Below are positions 1 through 6,157 of a stretch of 24,492 bases of DNA, piece after piece. The position numbers were made by a program, and so were the translations under genes. Numbering within the stretch: the first letter of the stretch is position 1; each line of letters opens with the position of its first letter. The notes below the pieces were generated by a model that worked only from the letters and a program-made list of their open reading frames with translations, was not told the DNA's origin and did not search any database. This DNA is from JBIOJM01 sp044450785 (lineage in GTDB: Bacteria > Planctomycetota > Planctomycetia > Isosphaerales > Isosphaeraceae): assembly GCA_044450785.1 (NCBI GenBank), contig JBIOJM010000133.1, positions 1 through 24,492 on the forward strand, read 5' to 3'.

Positions 1-58
1 CCAGCGCGCGGGGGCCGTCTCGGGGGAAGTTGGGGGTGTGGGTGAGTTCGATGGTCAT
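1..58 (-). CDS. Start of an unidentified protein, cut by the window edge
   Basis: An ATG at 58 opens a frame reading MTIELTHTPNFPRDGPRAL before the left edge. Nearly every codon ends in C or G, which matches the coding bias of the genes around it. The overlapping DUF559 frame loses that bias over the same bases, so this frame is the likelier real one here. No clear ribosome binding site precedes the ATG. Only 19 residues are visible, so no family or function can be named. The gene probably lies just downstream of the repeat-bounded DUF559 unit and shares its strand. Confidence 0.42.
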   Translation of the reverse strand, partial: MTIELTHTPNFPRDGPRAL

Positions 59-446
59 GCCGCGCCGCTAACGCAGGTTTGTTCCCTCCCCCCTTGTGGG
101 GGAGGGTTAGGGTGGGGGGCGCTCGCAGCGCAAGCCAGATCGCTTCCAGTATCGGATCTAGGTCCTCGAAAACCTCATGGTTCCAGAAGCGGAGGACCCG
201 GAATCCCTGGGAATCCAACCACTTGGTCCGCTGCTCGTCTTCCTCGACGCGGAGCAGGTGCTGGCTGCCATCCAGTTCGACGATTATCTTGCGCTCGAAG
301 CACACGAAATCGACGATGAACTGACCGATCGGAGCTTGCCTGCGGAACTTGAAGCCGCCAAACTGCTCACCGCGCAGCCGCGACCAAAGCCGGCGCTCGG
401 CGTCGGTCATGTTCTTTCGTAAGTCGCGTGCGAGGTCGCGGTACAC
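1..446 (-). CDS. DUF559 endonuclease-fold protein (no stop within the window)
   Basis: Translating the minus strand from GTG 446 (TTG 449 is an alternative, with an in-frame TAG at 459-461) gives VYRDLARDLRKNMTDAERRL, then FKFRRQAPIGQFIVDFVCF, KIIVELDGSQHL and GFRVLRFWNHEVFEDLDPIL. This is the complete core of the DUF559 family, a PD-(D/E)XK-like fold related to very-short-patch-repair nucleases. The D of FIVDF, the E and D of VELDG and the Q of SQHL fit the expected active-site strand pair. The core ends near base 123. The frame then reads through the left copy of a 36-bp inverted repeat and stays open to the window edge, giving a low-complexity Pro-rich tail. That tail overlaps the likely start of the next gene. 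The physiological substrate of DUF559 proteins is not known to me. The family call is firm; the end is not. Confidence 0.78.
   Translation of the reverse strand, partial: MYRDLARDLRKNMTDAERRLWSRLRGEQFGGFKFRRQAPIGQFIVDFVCFERKIIVELDGSQHLLRVEEDEQRTKWLDSQGFRVLRFWNHEVFEDLDPILEAIWLALRAPPTLTLPHKGGGNKPALAARHDHRTHPHPQLPPRRPPRA
84..119 (+). repeat. Left copy of a 36-bp inverted repeat flanking the DUF559 gene
   Basis: This stretch matches the reverse complement of 450-485 at 35 of 36 positions. Inside it, 84-92 (CCCTCCCCC) pairs with 98-106 (GGGGGAGGG) around a 5-base loop, so each copy is itself a hairpin. It encodes the start of the Pro-rich tail of the DUF559 frame. A related G/C palindrome lies at 24439-24459. 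Confidence 0.85.
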
Positions 447-449
447 CAA

Positions 450-485
450 CCCCCCACCCTAGCCCTCCCCCACAAGGGGGGAGGG
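450..485 (-). repeat. Right copy of the 36-bp inverted repeat flanking the DUF559 gene
   Basis: This is the inverted partner of 84-119 with one mismatch. An internal hairpin spans 463-485, with 9-bp stems of CCCTCCCCC and GGGGGAGGG. It ends 3 bases before the TTG/GTG start region of the DUF559 gene and supplies the in-frame stop that bounds that reading frame upstream. Confidence 0.85.
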
Positions 486-518
486 GACCTGAATTTGCGC
501 CTCCGGCGCTCCGACCTT

Positions 519-572
519 CAAACCAGCTCTCACTCCATCAGCATCCAAACCAGCCCTCACTCCATCAGCATC
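519..572. repeat. Tandem duplication of 27 bp across the panC stop codon
   Basis: Positions 519-545 and 546-572 are adjacent 27-base copies differing at one base. The second copy contains the last codons and the TGA of panC. The first copy is a duplicate of that gene end lying just past the stop, so a second ATG-CTG-ATG-GAG-TGA string follows the real one. Confidence 0.85.
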
Positions 573-1414
573 ATGTTGTCAATCAACCGGGTCGTCCCCA
601 CTTGGGCTGCGAGCAGTGCCACCGCACGGCACTCTTCACCCAGATCTCCCAAAGGCTCCAGTGTCTCAGCATCCGCGACTGCGGCATAGTCGAGCTTGAC
701 CGACGCGTTCGATTCTAGTGTTTCGCGGAGAATCTGTCGAATCCGATCGGCCTGCCGCTGGCCGCCGGCAACGGCGTGCTTCGCTCGTTCGAGAGCGCGA
801 TACAACAGGGCGGCTGTCTGGCGGTCATGCGGATTCAGATAGCGGTTCCGACTGCTGAGAGCCAAACCGTCTGGTTCTCGGAAGGTCGGGCAGGTGCGCA
901 GCTCGACGGGCACGTGCAGGTCTTCGATCATGCGTCGGATCAAGAGCTGCTGCTGATAATCCTTCTGACCGAAGAAGGCCAGGTCGGGCCGGACGATCTC
1001 GAATAGCTTGAGCACGACCGTCGCGACGCCGCGAAAATGACCAGGCCGGCTGGCGCCTTCGAGGACGTCCGAGAGCCCCGGGACCTCGACAAACGTCGAA
1101 CGAAGACCATTGGGGTAGACCGTCGCGGCTTGGGGAGCGAACACCAAGTCGGCTCCCGCGGCTTGGCACCGCTCCAGGTCGTCGGCGACCGATCGGGGAT
1201 ACCGGTCGAAGTCCTCGGCGGGCCCGAACTGAGTGGGATTGACGAAGATCGACACAACCGCCAGGCCGGACTCGGCCCGGCACTGGGCGATCAGCCGGGA
1301 ATGACCCTCGTGTAAAGCACCCATCGTGGGGACGAGCCCGACCCGCTTGCCCAGATCGCGAGCCGCGGCCACTGCCCGTCGTGCCTGCGCGGCCGACTCG
1401 ATCAGTTCAATCAC
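557..1414 (-). CDS. panC: Pantothenate synthetase (pantoate-beta-alanine ligase)
   Basis: PanC joins pantoate and beta-alanine using ATP to make pantothenate in the cytoplasm, the last step before coenzyme A synthesis proper. The 285-residue product has the family's usual length. It shows VPTMGALHEGH near residues 28-38, the nucleotide-binding HxGH signature of this nucleotidyltransferase fold. It also has FVNPTQFGPAEDFDRYPR, FFGQKDYQQ, and LSSRNRYL, the family's counterpart of a KMSKS loop. I chose GTG 1414 because GGAGGGAG lies 5 bases upstream; the ATG at 1438 has no such site and lies inside the upstream gene. The start overlaps the stop of the ferredoxin gene by 8 bases, which implies translational coupling. 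The 3' end is tandemly duplicated. Confidence 0.96.
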   Translation of the reverse strand: MIELIESAAQARRAVAAARDLGKRVGLVPTMGALHEGHSRLIAQCRAESGLAVVSIFVNPTQFGPAEDFDRYPRSVADDLERCQAAGADLVFAPQAATVYPNGLRSTFVEVPGLSDVLEGASRPGHFRGVATVVLKLFEIVRPDLAFFGQKDYQQQLLIRRMIEDLHVPVELRTCPTFREPDGLALSSRNRYLNPHDRQTAALLYRALERAKHAVAGGQRQADRIRQILRETLESNASVKLDYAAVADAETLEPLGDLGEECRAVALLAAQVGTTRLIDNMMLME

Positions 1415-1784
1415 CCGACTCCCTCCGAGCCGTTCCACCCCGGTGAGGACAATCCGGATTGTTCAAACAGTGGTCGGAAATGAGCAGGTCGTTGATGATT
1501 TCGCCCCCCAGGATCGTCCTGGCCACGATCCGAGGCACGTCCTCGATCTGCACGTGGCCGTACCATACCCCCTGCGGGTAGATCACCACGTTCGGGCCGT
1601 GCTCGCACTGATCGAGGCAGCCCGCATGGTTGGCGCGCGCCAGCAGGCTCAAACCGGCCGCCTTCAGCTCTTTCTTGAACGCGCTGCGCAGCGCCTCACG
1701 GCCATCCGGATCGCAACAGCCCCGCTTGTGGCCCGGGTCCCGGACGTTACCACAGACGAAGATGTGATGTGTGAATGAAGGCAT
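1407..1784 (-). CDS. Thioredoxin-like [2Fe-2S] ferredoxin
   Basis: This 125-residue protein has four suitably spaced cysteines for a thioredoxin-fold [2Fe-2S] ferredoxin: C11 in FVCGN, C23 or C24 in GCC, then C56 and C60 in GCLDQCEHGPN. The spacing C-x11/12-C-x31/32-C-x3-C matches the Shethna-type family related to NuoE. The Pro-Gly-rich YPQGVWYG segment and the C-terminal DCLNNPDC-like region (here DHCLNNPDCPH) are also typical. It should act as a soluble one-electron carrier; the partner is not shown. The start at ATG 1784 fits the conserved N-terminus (MPSFTHHIFVCGN) and has GAGG upstream, whereas the longer frame to 1940 adds non-conserved sequence. The gene overlaps panC by 8 bases, but a functional link to pantothenate synthesis is not established. 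Confidence 0.9.
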   Translation of the reverse strand: MPSFTHHIFVCGNVRDPGHKRGCCDPDGREALRSAFKKELKAAGLSLLARANHAGCLDQCEHGPNVVIYPQGVWYGHVQIEDVPRIVARTILGGEIINDLLISDHCLNNPDCPHRGGTARRESGD

Positions 1785-1958
1785 ATTCGACCTCGCCAAC
1801 GCCAGGAGGCTTCTCGGTCCCCGGACGCACGGCTTTGGAGACACACCGACCAGCCTAGCATCTTGCGTCTTCTTCTGCACCACGAAACCGGTCGTCGTCG
1901 ACCGAGCAACCCGGACAGGGCCGTCGAACCGGGCGATCATCCGCGGTATACTTTAATC

Positions 1959-1980
1959 GTGGTCAGTGGTCAGTGGTCAG
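1959..1980. repeat. Three tandem copies of GTGGTCA
   Basis: The heptamer GTGGTCA is repeated three times, 62 bases upstream of the response regulator start. It belongs to the same style of short CAGTTG/CAGTGG filler seen at 5119-5154 and 12292-12314. No regulatory role can be shown. Confidence 0.7.
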
Positions 1981-2041
1981 AGGAACGCGCTGTCCGGATT
2001 GTCCCACGACTGACGGTGAACTTGCGGAGTCTCCTCGCATC

Positions 2042-2542
2042 ATGCCAACAACCAGGCACTGCCTGCTGATCGTCGATGACGAGCCCCACGTGTGCGACTC
2101 CGTCCATGACCTGTTGCGGCGCGAGTTCCGGGTCCTCAAGGCGAATAGCGCCGCGGAGGGCTTTCGGATCATGCAGGAAGAGGAAGTGCACATCGTGATG
2201 TCCGACCAGCGCATGCCCCAGATCAGCGGCGTCGAGCTCTTGACCAAGGTCAAGGCGCGATATCCGCATGCGATCCGGATGTTGTTCACGGGGTACGCCG
2301 ACCTGGAATCGATCATCGCCGCGATCAACCAAGGTCATGTCTATCAGTTCATGAAAAAACCCTGGCAGCCCGAGGAGCTGCAAAGCGCGGTGCGGCAGGC
2401 CGCGCTCGAGTTCGATCGGCTCGAAACCGTCGCCCTGGAGCACGAGAACCTCGCCCTGGAGGTCACGGCGCTCAAGCATCGCGTCACCTCCCTCGAGACC
2501 GAGGTCCAGCGGCTCCAGACTGTTTCCCTGAACAAGCCTTGA
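2042..2542 (+). CDS. Response regulator: receiver domain plus C-terminal coiled coil
   Basis: The 166-residue product starts with a receiver domain. The acidic pair is D12-D13, the phosphoacceptor D55 lies in MSDQRMP, the switch threonine is T83 in MLFTGYAD, and K106 precedes P107. RMLFTGYAD and KKPW are typical of RpfG/HupR-like receivers. After about residue 125 there is no output domain, only a heptad-rich segment (LEHENLALEVTALKHRVTSL and onward) that should form a dimerising coiled coil. ATG 2042 was preferred over the start at 1973 because it directly precedes the conserved RHCLLIVDDEP strand. The stop lies 41 bases before the start of the kinase gene, whose own receiver is a close paralogue. 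Together they may form a phosphorelay. Confidence 0.92.
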   Translation: MPTTRHCLLIVDDEPHVCDSVHDLLRREFRVLKANSAAEGFRIMQEEEVHIVMSDQRMPQISGVELLTKVKARYPHAIRMLFTGYADLESIIAAINQGHVYQFMKKPWQPEELQSAVRQAALEFDRLETVALEHENLALEVTALKHRVTSLETEVQRLQTVSLNKP

Positions 2543-2583
2543 TGGGAGCCCTAGCCTTGGTCGAGGCGGCCGGAGCGAACGGG

Positions 2584-3768
2584 ATGCAGCCGAGGCGGCA
2601 CACCCTCCTGATCGTTGACGACGAGCCGGACGTCCTGGACAGCCTGCGCCACCAGTTCCACCGAAGCTATCGCGTGCTGACCTGCAACGCCGGCACTCAG
2701 GCGATCGAGATCCTTCGAACGGACGACGTCGAGTTGATTCTGACCGACCAGAGGATGCCCGGCATGTCGGGCGACCAGTTCCTCCGCCAGGCACGTCAGC
2801 TCAAACCCGACGCCATCCGCATGCTTTTCACCGGTTATGCCGACATGCAGGCCGTCATCAACGCCGTCAATGAAGGGCATATCTTCCGTTATATCTTGAA
2901 ACCCTGGGACACGGTCGAGCTCGAGGGGATCATCCGCCAAGGGTTGGAGCAGTACGACCTCCTGGCCGAGCGGCGGCGGCTGGTCACCGAGCTGCAAACG
3001 GCCAACGAAGAGCTCAAGAAGGCCAACGAAGACCTCGCCCGCGCAGGCCAGCTCAAGACCGCATTCATCGAGGTGGCCAGCCACGAGTTCAACACCCCGA
3101 TCACCCTGGTTCTGGGCCTGACCGAGCTGCTGCGCCTGTCCAACCAAACCCGTCCAGACCAGGAACACGAGATCCTTCGCCAGATCACCGCCAGCGGACG
3201 CCAGCTCGCCCGGCTCGTCACCAACATGTTGACCTTGCTTCGCGCCGAAGACTTCCGCAGGACCCTCCAACCCAGCCCGGTGAACCTGGTCGAGCTCATC
3301 AAGGGAGTTGTCGATCAAGTCCGTCCCTTCATCCTCGTCCGCAGGCTCCAGCTCCAGGCCGAGCTTGCCGACGACCTGGGCTCGTTCGAAATCGACGCCG
3401 ACAAGATCAGCGCGGTCCTGATCAACCTGCTGACCAACGCGATCAAGTTCACTCCGGACGGCGGCACGATCGAGCTGATCGCCCGCCTGGCCGACGAGGA
3501 GGACGCCGCGCTGATCCAGGTTGCGGATCGCGGGGTCGGTCTGGAACCCCAGGCACTCGAGCACGTGTTCCAGCCGTTCTTCACGCAGCTCGATCCGAGC
3601 CGGCACTCCTCGGGCGATTTCGGCTTCTGCAAGCGCGGGCTGGGGCTCGGCTTGAGCATCGCGAAGCAATTCGTGGAAATGCATGGCGGGCGGATCGCCG
3701 CCGAGAGCCGCGAAGAGGGCGGCACGCGGATCACTGTCCGTTTGCCTCGACGCGCCCGGACCGGCTGA
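2584..3768 (+). CDS. Hybrid sensor: receiver domain followed by histidine kinase
   Basis: In this 394-residue protein the receiver comes first: D12-D13, phosphoacceptor D55 in LTDQRMPG, T83, and K106 in LKPW. A coiled coil follows at about residues 125-155. The dimerisation domain has H167 in EVASHEFNTPI, and the ATPase domain has LLTNAIKFTPDGG (N box), ADRGVGL (G1) and GLGLGLSIAKQFVEMHGG (G2). It should autophosphorylate at H167. With no membrane segment or sensory domain it is cytosolic, and its input is probably phosphorylation of the receiver. ATG 2584 has GGAG 8 bases upstream and aligns with the paralogous receiver at 2042. An ATG at 2542 overlapping the upstream stop (TGATG) is a weaker alternative that would add 14 residues. 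Confidence 0.93.
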   Translation: MQPRRHTLLIVDDEPDVLDSLRHQFHRSYRVLTCNAGTQAIEILRTDDVELILTDQRMPGMSGDQFLRQARQLKPDAIRMLFTGYADMQAVINAVNEGHIFRYILKPWDTVELEGIIRQGLEQYDLLAERRRLVTELQTANEELKKANEDLARAGQLKTAFIEVASHEFNTPITLVLGLTELLRLSNQTRPDQEHEILRQITASGRQLARLVTNMLTLLRAEDFRRTLQPSPVNLVELIKGVVDQVRPFILVRRLQLQAELADDLGSFEIDADKISAVLINLLTNAIKFTPDGGTIELIARLADEEDAALIQVADRGVGLEPQALEHVFQPFFTQLDPSRHSSGDFGFCKRGLGLGLSIAKQFVEMHGGRIAAESREEGGTRITVRLPRRARTG

Positions 3769-3903
3769 TGAGTTGCTGCTTGGCTTGATGCCATTCGGCG
3801 TGACGACCCACTGTCCGGCCACGGCGCACGCGGGCATGGAACGGTCGTCTTTGTCTGGGCAAAGTTTGTCATGAGAGATAGACTGGCCTTGGCGTGATCT
3901 AGA

Positions 3904-3937
3904 GTTGGTCGTGCACAGGCTGTGCGTTCTTCCCGAT
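3904..3937 (+). repeat. Copy 1 of a 34-base dispersed repeat
   Basis: This stretch matches 24389-24422 at about 29 of 34 positions in the same orientation (core GCACA-GCTG-GCGTTC-TCCCGAT). It lies between the hybrid kinase gene and the next response regulator gene. The two copies sit about 20 kb apart in unrelated intergenic settings, so this is a dispersed element and not shared coding sequence. Confidence 0.6.
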
Positions 3938-3997
3938 GAGGGAATTCGGCGTCGATGCGGATGGCCGTGACGGCGAAGCTCAGCAAGAGGACTCTTG

Positions 3998-4771
3998 ATG
4001 CCGACTGCTCTGATCGTCGAAGACGAGATCGAGGCGAACAAGCTGCTCGCGATGCTGGTCCAGCTTCAGGGCTACCAGACCGATTCGGCCTACGACGGCG
4101 CGGAGGCACTGGCGAAAGTTCGGAGCGGCGTTCCGGATGTTATCTTCCTCGACCTCATGCTCCCCGATCTCGACGGCTACGACGTCTGTCGATCCCTCAA
4201 AGCGTCGGGAACGACCAGCAAGATCCCGGTGATCATCGTCACGGCTCGCATCGCCGCCAAGAACCGCATCGAAAGCTTCCGAGCCGGTGCCGACGATTAT
4301 GTCCCCAAGCCATATACGCCTGATCAGATCTTTCAGGCTCTCGATCAATCCGATTCCTGGAAACGGCAGATCGCCGCGCCCCAGGTCGAGGGCCAGGCCG
4401 TGCTCGATGGCCGAGACGACGGCAACACCCTGCGGCGGCTGGCGCAACTTCGCAACCTGCTGCCGGCTCGCAGCGGGCTCGAGCTCGATGCAATCGAAGG
4501 AATCATGTCGACCATCGAAGCGATCTGGACCAGCGTCGACAAGTGGGCACACCATTGCCGATTGGAGCAGGTCGCGACCCTGGCCTACTTGCTCACCGAC
4601 GAGTCATTGACCCTGACGGTCCACGACGAGGGAGGGTGGCTCGACAGCTCGGGCCACGTCGCCGGGGAACCAATCTCGACCTTACTGGCCGGTGTCCCGT
4701 TCGACGAGGTCATCGCTGATCATCCGGCTCATCGTCTCACGCTGATCAAGCGATTCGAGAGATGGACCTGA
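3998..4771 (+). CDS. Response regulator with a degenerate ATPase-like C-terminal domain
   Basis: The 257-residue product begins with a canonical OmpR-type receiver: ALIVEDE, the phosphoacceptor Asp in VIFLDLMLPDLDGYDV, the switch Thr in VIIVTAR, and Lys-Pro in DYVPKPYTPDQI. The second half (about residues 150-257) has a long helix ending in EAIWTSVDKWAHHC, a hairpin LLTDESLTLTVHDEGG, and a terminal LTLIKRFERW. This order resembles RsbW-type GHKL ATPases (N-box helix, DxGxG strand, final helix), but the N-box Asn and the complete Gly boxes are missing. I infer a binding domain that no longer hydrolyses ATP. ATG 3998 has AGAGG upstream. The last 43 bases overlap a truncated DUF5615 frame on the other strand. 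Confidence 0.88.
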   Translation: MPTALIVEDEIEANKLLAMLVQLQGYQTDSAYDGAEALAKVRSGVPDVIFLDLMLPDLDGYDVCRSLKASGTTSKIPVIIVTARIAAKNRIESFRAGADDYVPKPYTPDQIFQALDQSDSWKRQIAAPQVEGQAVLDGRDDGNTLRRLAQLRNLLPARSGLELDAIEGIMSTIEAIWTSVDKWAHHCRLEQVATLAYLLTDESLTLTVHDEGGWLDSSGHVAGEPISTLLAGVPFDEVIADHPAHRLTLIKRFERWT

Positions 4772-4884
4772 TCGCTGCTTCCGGCCAGGCCGATGTCGGC
4801 GGGGACCTGGACATCATGCCCGTCGCGGCGCAGCAGTCGGATGAGACCAGGATCGACGCCGTCGTCGTCGAGGTAGAGCCTCAT
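4729..4884 (-). pseudogene. Truncated DUF5615 PIN-like protein
   Basis: From ATG 4884 the frame reads MRLYLDDDGVDPGLIRLLRR, then GHDVQVPADIGLAGSSDQVHL. This is the N-terminal half of the DUF5615 family, PIN-like proteins often found beside DUF433 genes in toxin-antitoxin-like pairs. Family members are usually about 110-120 residues. Here only 51 codons remain: after DQVHL the match is lost, the frame reads into the antisense of the response regulator, and it stops at 4729. The later conserved His and Asp positions are absent and no DUF433 partner is visible. It is most likely a remnant left by a rearrangement at about 4740-4770. Confidence 0.6.
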
Positions 4885-5101
4885 AGGCCGAGTCTCACGC
4901 GCTCCTCGGTCGAAAGGGGACGAGGCCTGCCGCTGCATTGAATTGCCGGGTCATTCATACCGATCGCCTCAGCCGCTCGCCTGCCCCCGGGGAATAATTG
5001 GTGTCACTTTCTGTTGCCCTCCCCCCGGCCGACAATAGAACTGTCACTGATTTCTCCCAGTGGTGTCACTGCCCCTGTCGCGAGGACTCACTTAGAATGA
5101 G
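4885..5101. other. Non-coding stretch with GGTGTCACT direct repeats
   Basis: No credible reading frame was found here. GGTGTCACT occurs at 5000-5008 and again at 5062-5070, with a partial form CTGTCACT at 5041-5048. The GGAATAATTGGTGTCAC string resembles short motifs I associate with mobile-element remnants in planctomycete genomes, but no transposase is present. Promoter elements for the gene starting at 5102 were not identifiable. Confidence 0.45.
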
Positions 5102-6157
5102 ATGGGAATTGGGAGCTTACAACTGACAACTCACAACTCACAACTGGCAACTGGCATCCTGACGGAGGCCGACCGTGCGCTCCTCTTGGCCATGCGCGCG
5201 TGGCCCGATCCGTGCGTCCCGCCGGCGGCAGACGGCCGGGAAACGGCCACGGCGGATGATTTCATCACAAGGTTGTGGAATCGTCTCGACCCGTCGTGGG
5301 TCCGGCGACTGCGTGAAACCTGGGATCGTGAATCGCGAGCTGCCGATGCCAGCGAGCCGGCCAGGGCGCTCGATCGGCTTCGAACGATGCATGAGACGTC
5401 GGCGCGGGTCGCGCTGGGGCGGGTCCACCCGAGCTGGTGGGTCCGTGCTCTCCTGGAGGAATCGCCGGCGGTTCAGCGGGTGGTCACTGCGTCCCTTCCC
5501 GAGTCCCTGCGGCATATCGTGCAAGCCGGGCTGCTGCTCGACTCCCAGGACCTTAAGAGTGACAGGGCGGTCGCACCGGAAGTCCTGGGCTGGGTCCTGG
5601 GGCTCTGGACTGAACGTTTGGTTGGAGGCGAGCCGGAGCGGCCTGACGATCCACCCGCCATCATTGCGCTCTCTCGCCTGTCACCCCGCGCCGGCTATGG
5701 TCTCTGCCGTCTGGTGGGTTTCTGCAAGATGTTGCTGGCCGGACAAAAGCCTGGCGGCGAACGCGCGCGCCCGTCAGAATGCGCGCGGTGGGAGTGGCTT
5801 CGCGGCCGGTTGGCGGCCGCCGGCCCCGAGTTTCAAGCCGCCGTGAGCCGCGACCTCCAGGCCGTCGTCTTCCCGAAGCTGGCGCGCCGGCATCATCCAG
5901 CCCGGATCGGACTCGTGACCTTCGGCCGGCTGCTGGCCGAATGCGAGCCGGTTCGCGTCCGCTGGGCCCTCCAGCACTGGCCGTATCCGATCTCGAAGCT
6001 CACGCGTTCGTTGATGCCTCCTGACACCCAACGTTCGCCCCTCCTGGTGGAAGGGGAATCGCTGGTCTTGAAAACGGCCTGGGATCGGCTCACCCTGGAG
6101 GGGCGGCTGTCGATGTCGTGGCCCGATCCGGGGGGTGAGAGAACGGGAGCCAACTGA
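5102..6157 (+). CDS. Uncharacterised protein upstream of the SctQ-like gene
   Basis: I do not recognise the family with confidence. The product is at most 351 residues, soluble and Arg/Leu/Trp-rich, with no signal peptide or membrane segment. Features are LTEADRALLLAMRAWPDP near the N-terminus, VHPSWWVRALLEESPAVQRV at about 108-127, and ALQHWPYPISKLTRSLM near the C-terminus. The helical composition and the tight linkage to the next gene (23-base overlap) suggest an accessory protein of the same complex, for example a SctK-like or FliG-like adaptor; that is inference only. The start is uncertain: the first 17 or so codons lie in a CAACTG-type dispersed repeat, so translation may begin further in, for example at TTG 5186 or ATG 5192. 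Confidence 0.72.
   Translation: MGIGSLQLTTHNSQLATGILTEADRALLLAMRAWPDPCVPPAADGRETATADDFITRLWNRLDPSWVRRLRETWDRESRAADASEPARALDRLRTMHETSARVALGRVHPSWWVRALLEESPAVQRVVTASLPESLRHIVQAGLLLDSQDLKSDRAVAPEVLGWVLGLWTERLVGGEPERPDDPPAIIALSRLSPRAGYGLCRLVGFCKMLLAGQKPGGERARPSECARWEWLRGRLAAAGPEFQAAVSRDLQAVVFPKLARRHHPARIGLVTFGRLLAECEPVRVRWALQHWPYPISKLTRSLMPPDTQRSPLLVEGESLVLKTAWDRLTLEGRLSMSWPDPGGERTGAN
5119..5154. repeat. CAACTG-type short dispersed repeat
   Basis: The units ACAACTG, ACAACTC, ACAACTC, ACAACTGG and CAACTGG follow each other across these 36 bases. The reverse complement of this motif (CAGTTGTCAGTTGCCAGT) occurs at 12292-12314. The repeat overlaps the annotated N-terminus of the gene at 5102, which makes that start doubtful. 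Confidence 0.7.

Noticed and set aside
84..485. CRISPR-like reading of the C/G repeats
   Set aside because: There are only two inverted copies flanking a gene, not direct repeats with regular spacers, and no cas gene is present.
2551..4041. A 496-codon open frame on the minus strand
   Set aside because: It is antisense to the hybrid histidine kinase, whose H, N and G boxes are all present on the plus strand.
5175..5846. A 223-codon frame starting at GTG 5175 with GGAGG upstream
   Set aside because: The ribosome-site match is tempting, but the frame is Arg/Ser/Cys-rich with poor third-position bias, while the overlapping frame at 5102-6157 keeps normal bias and runs to the SctQ start.
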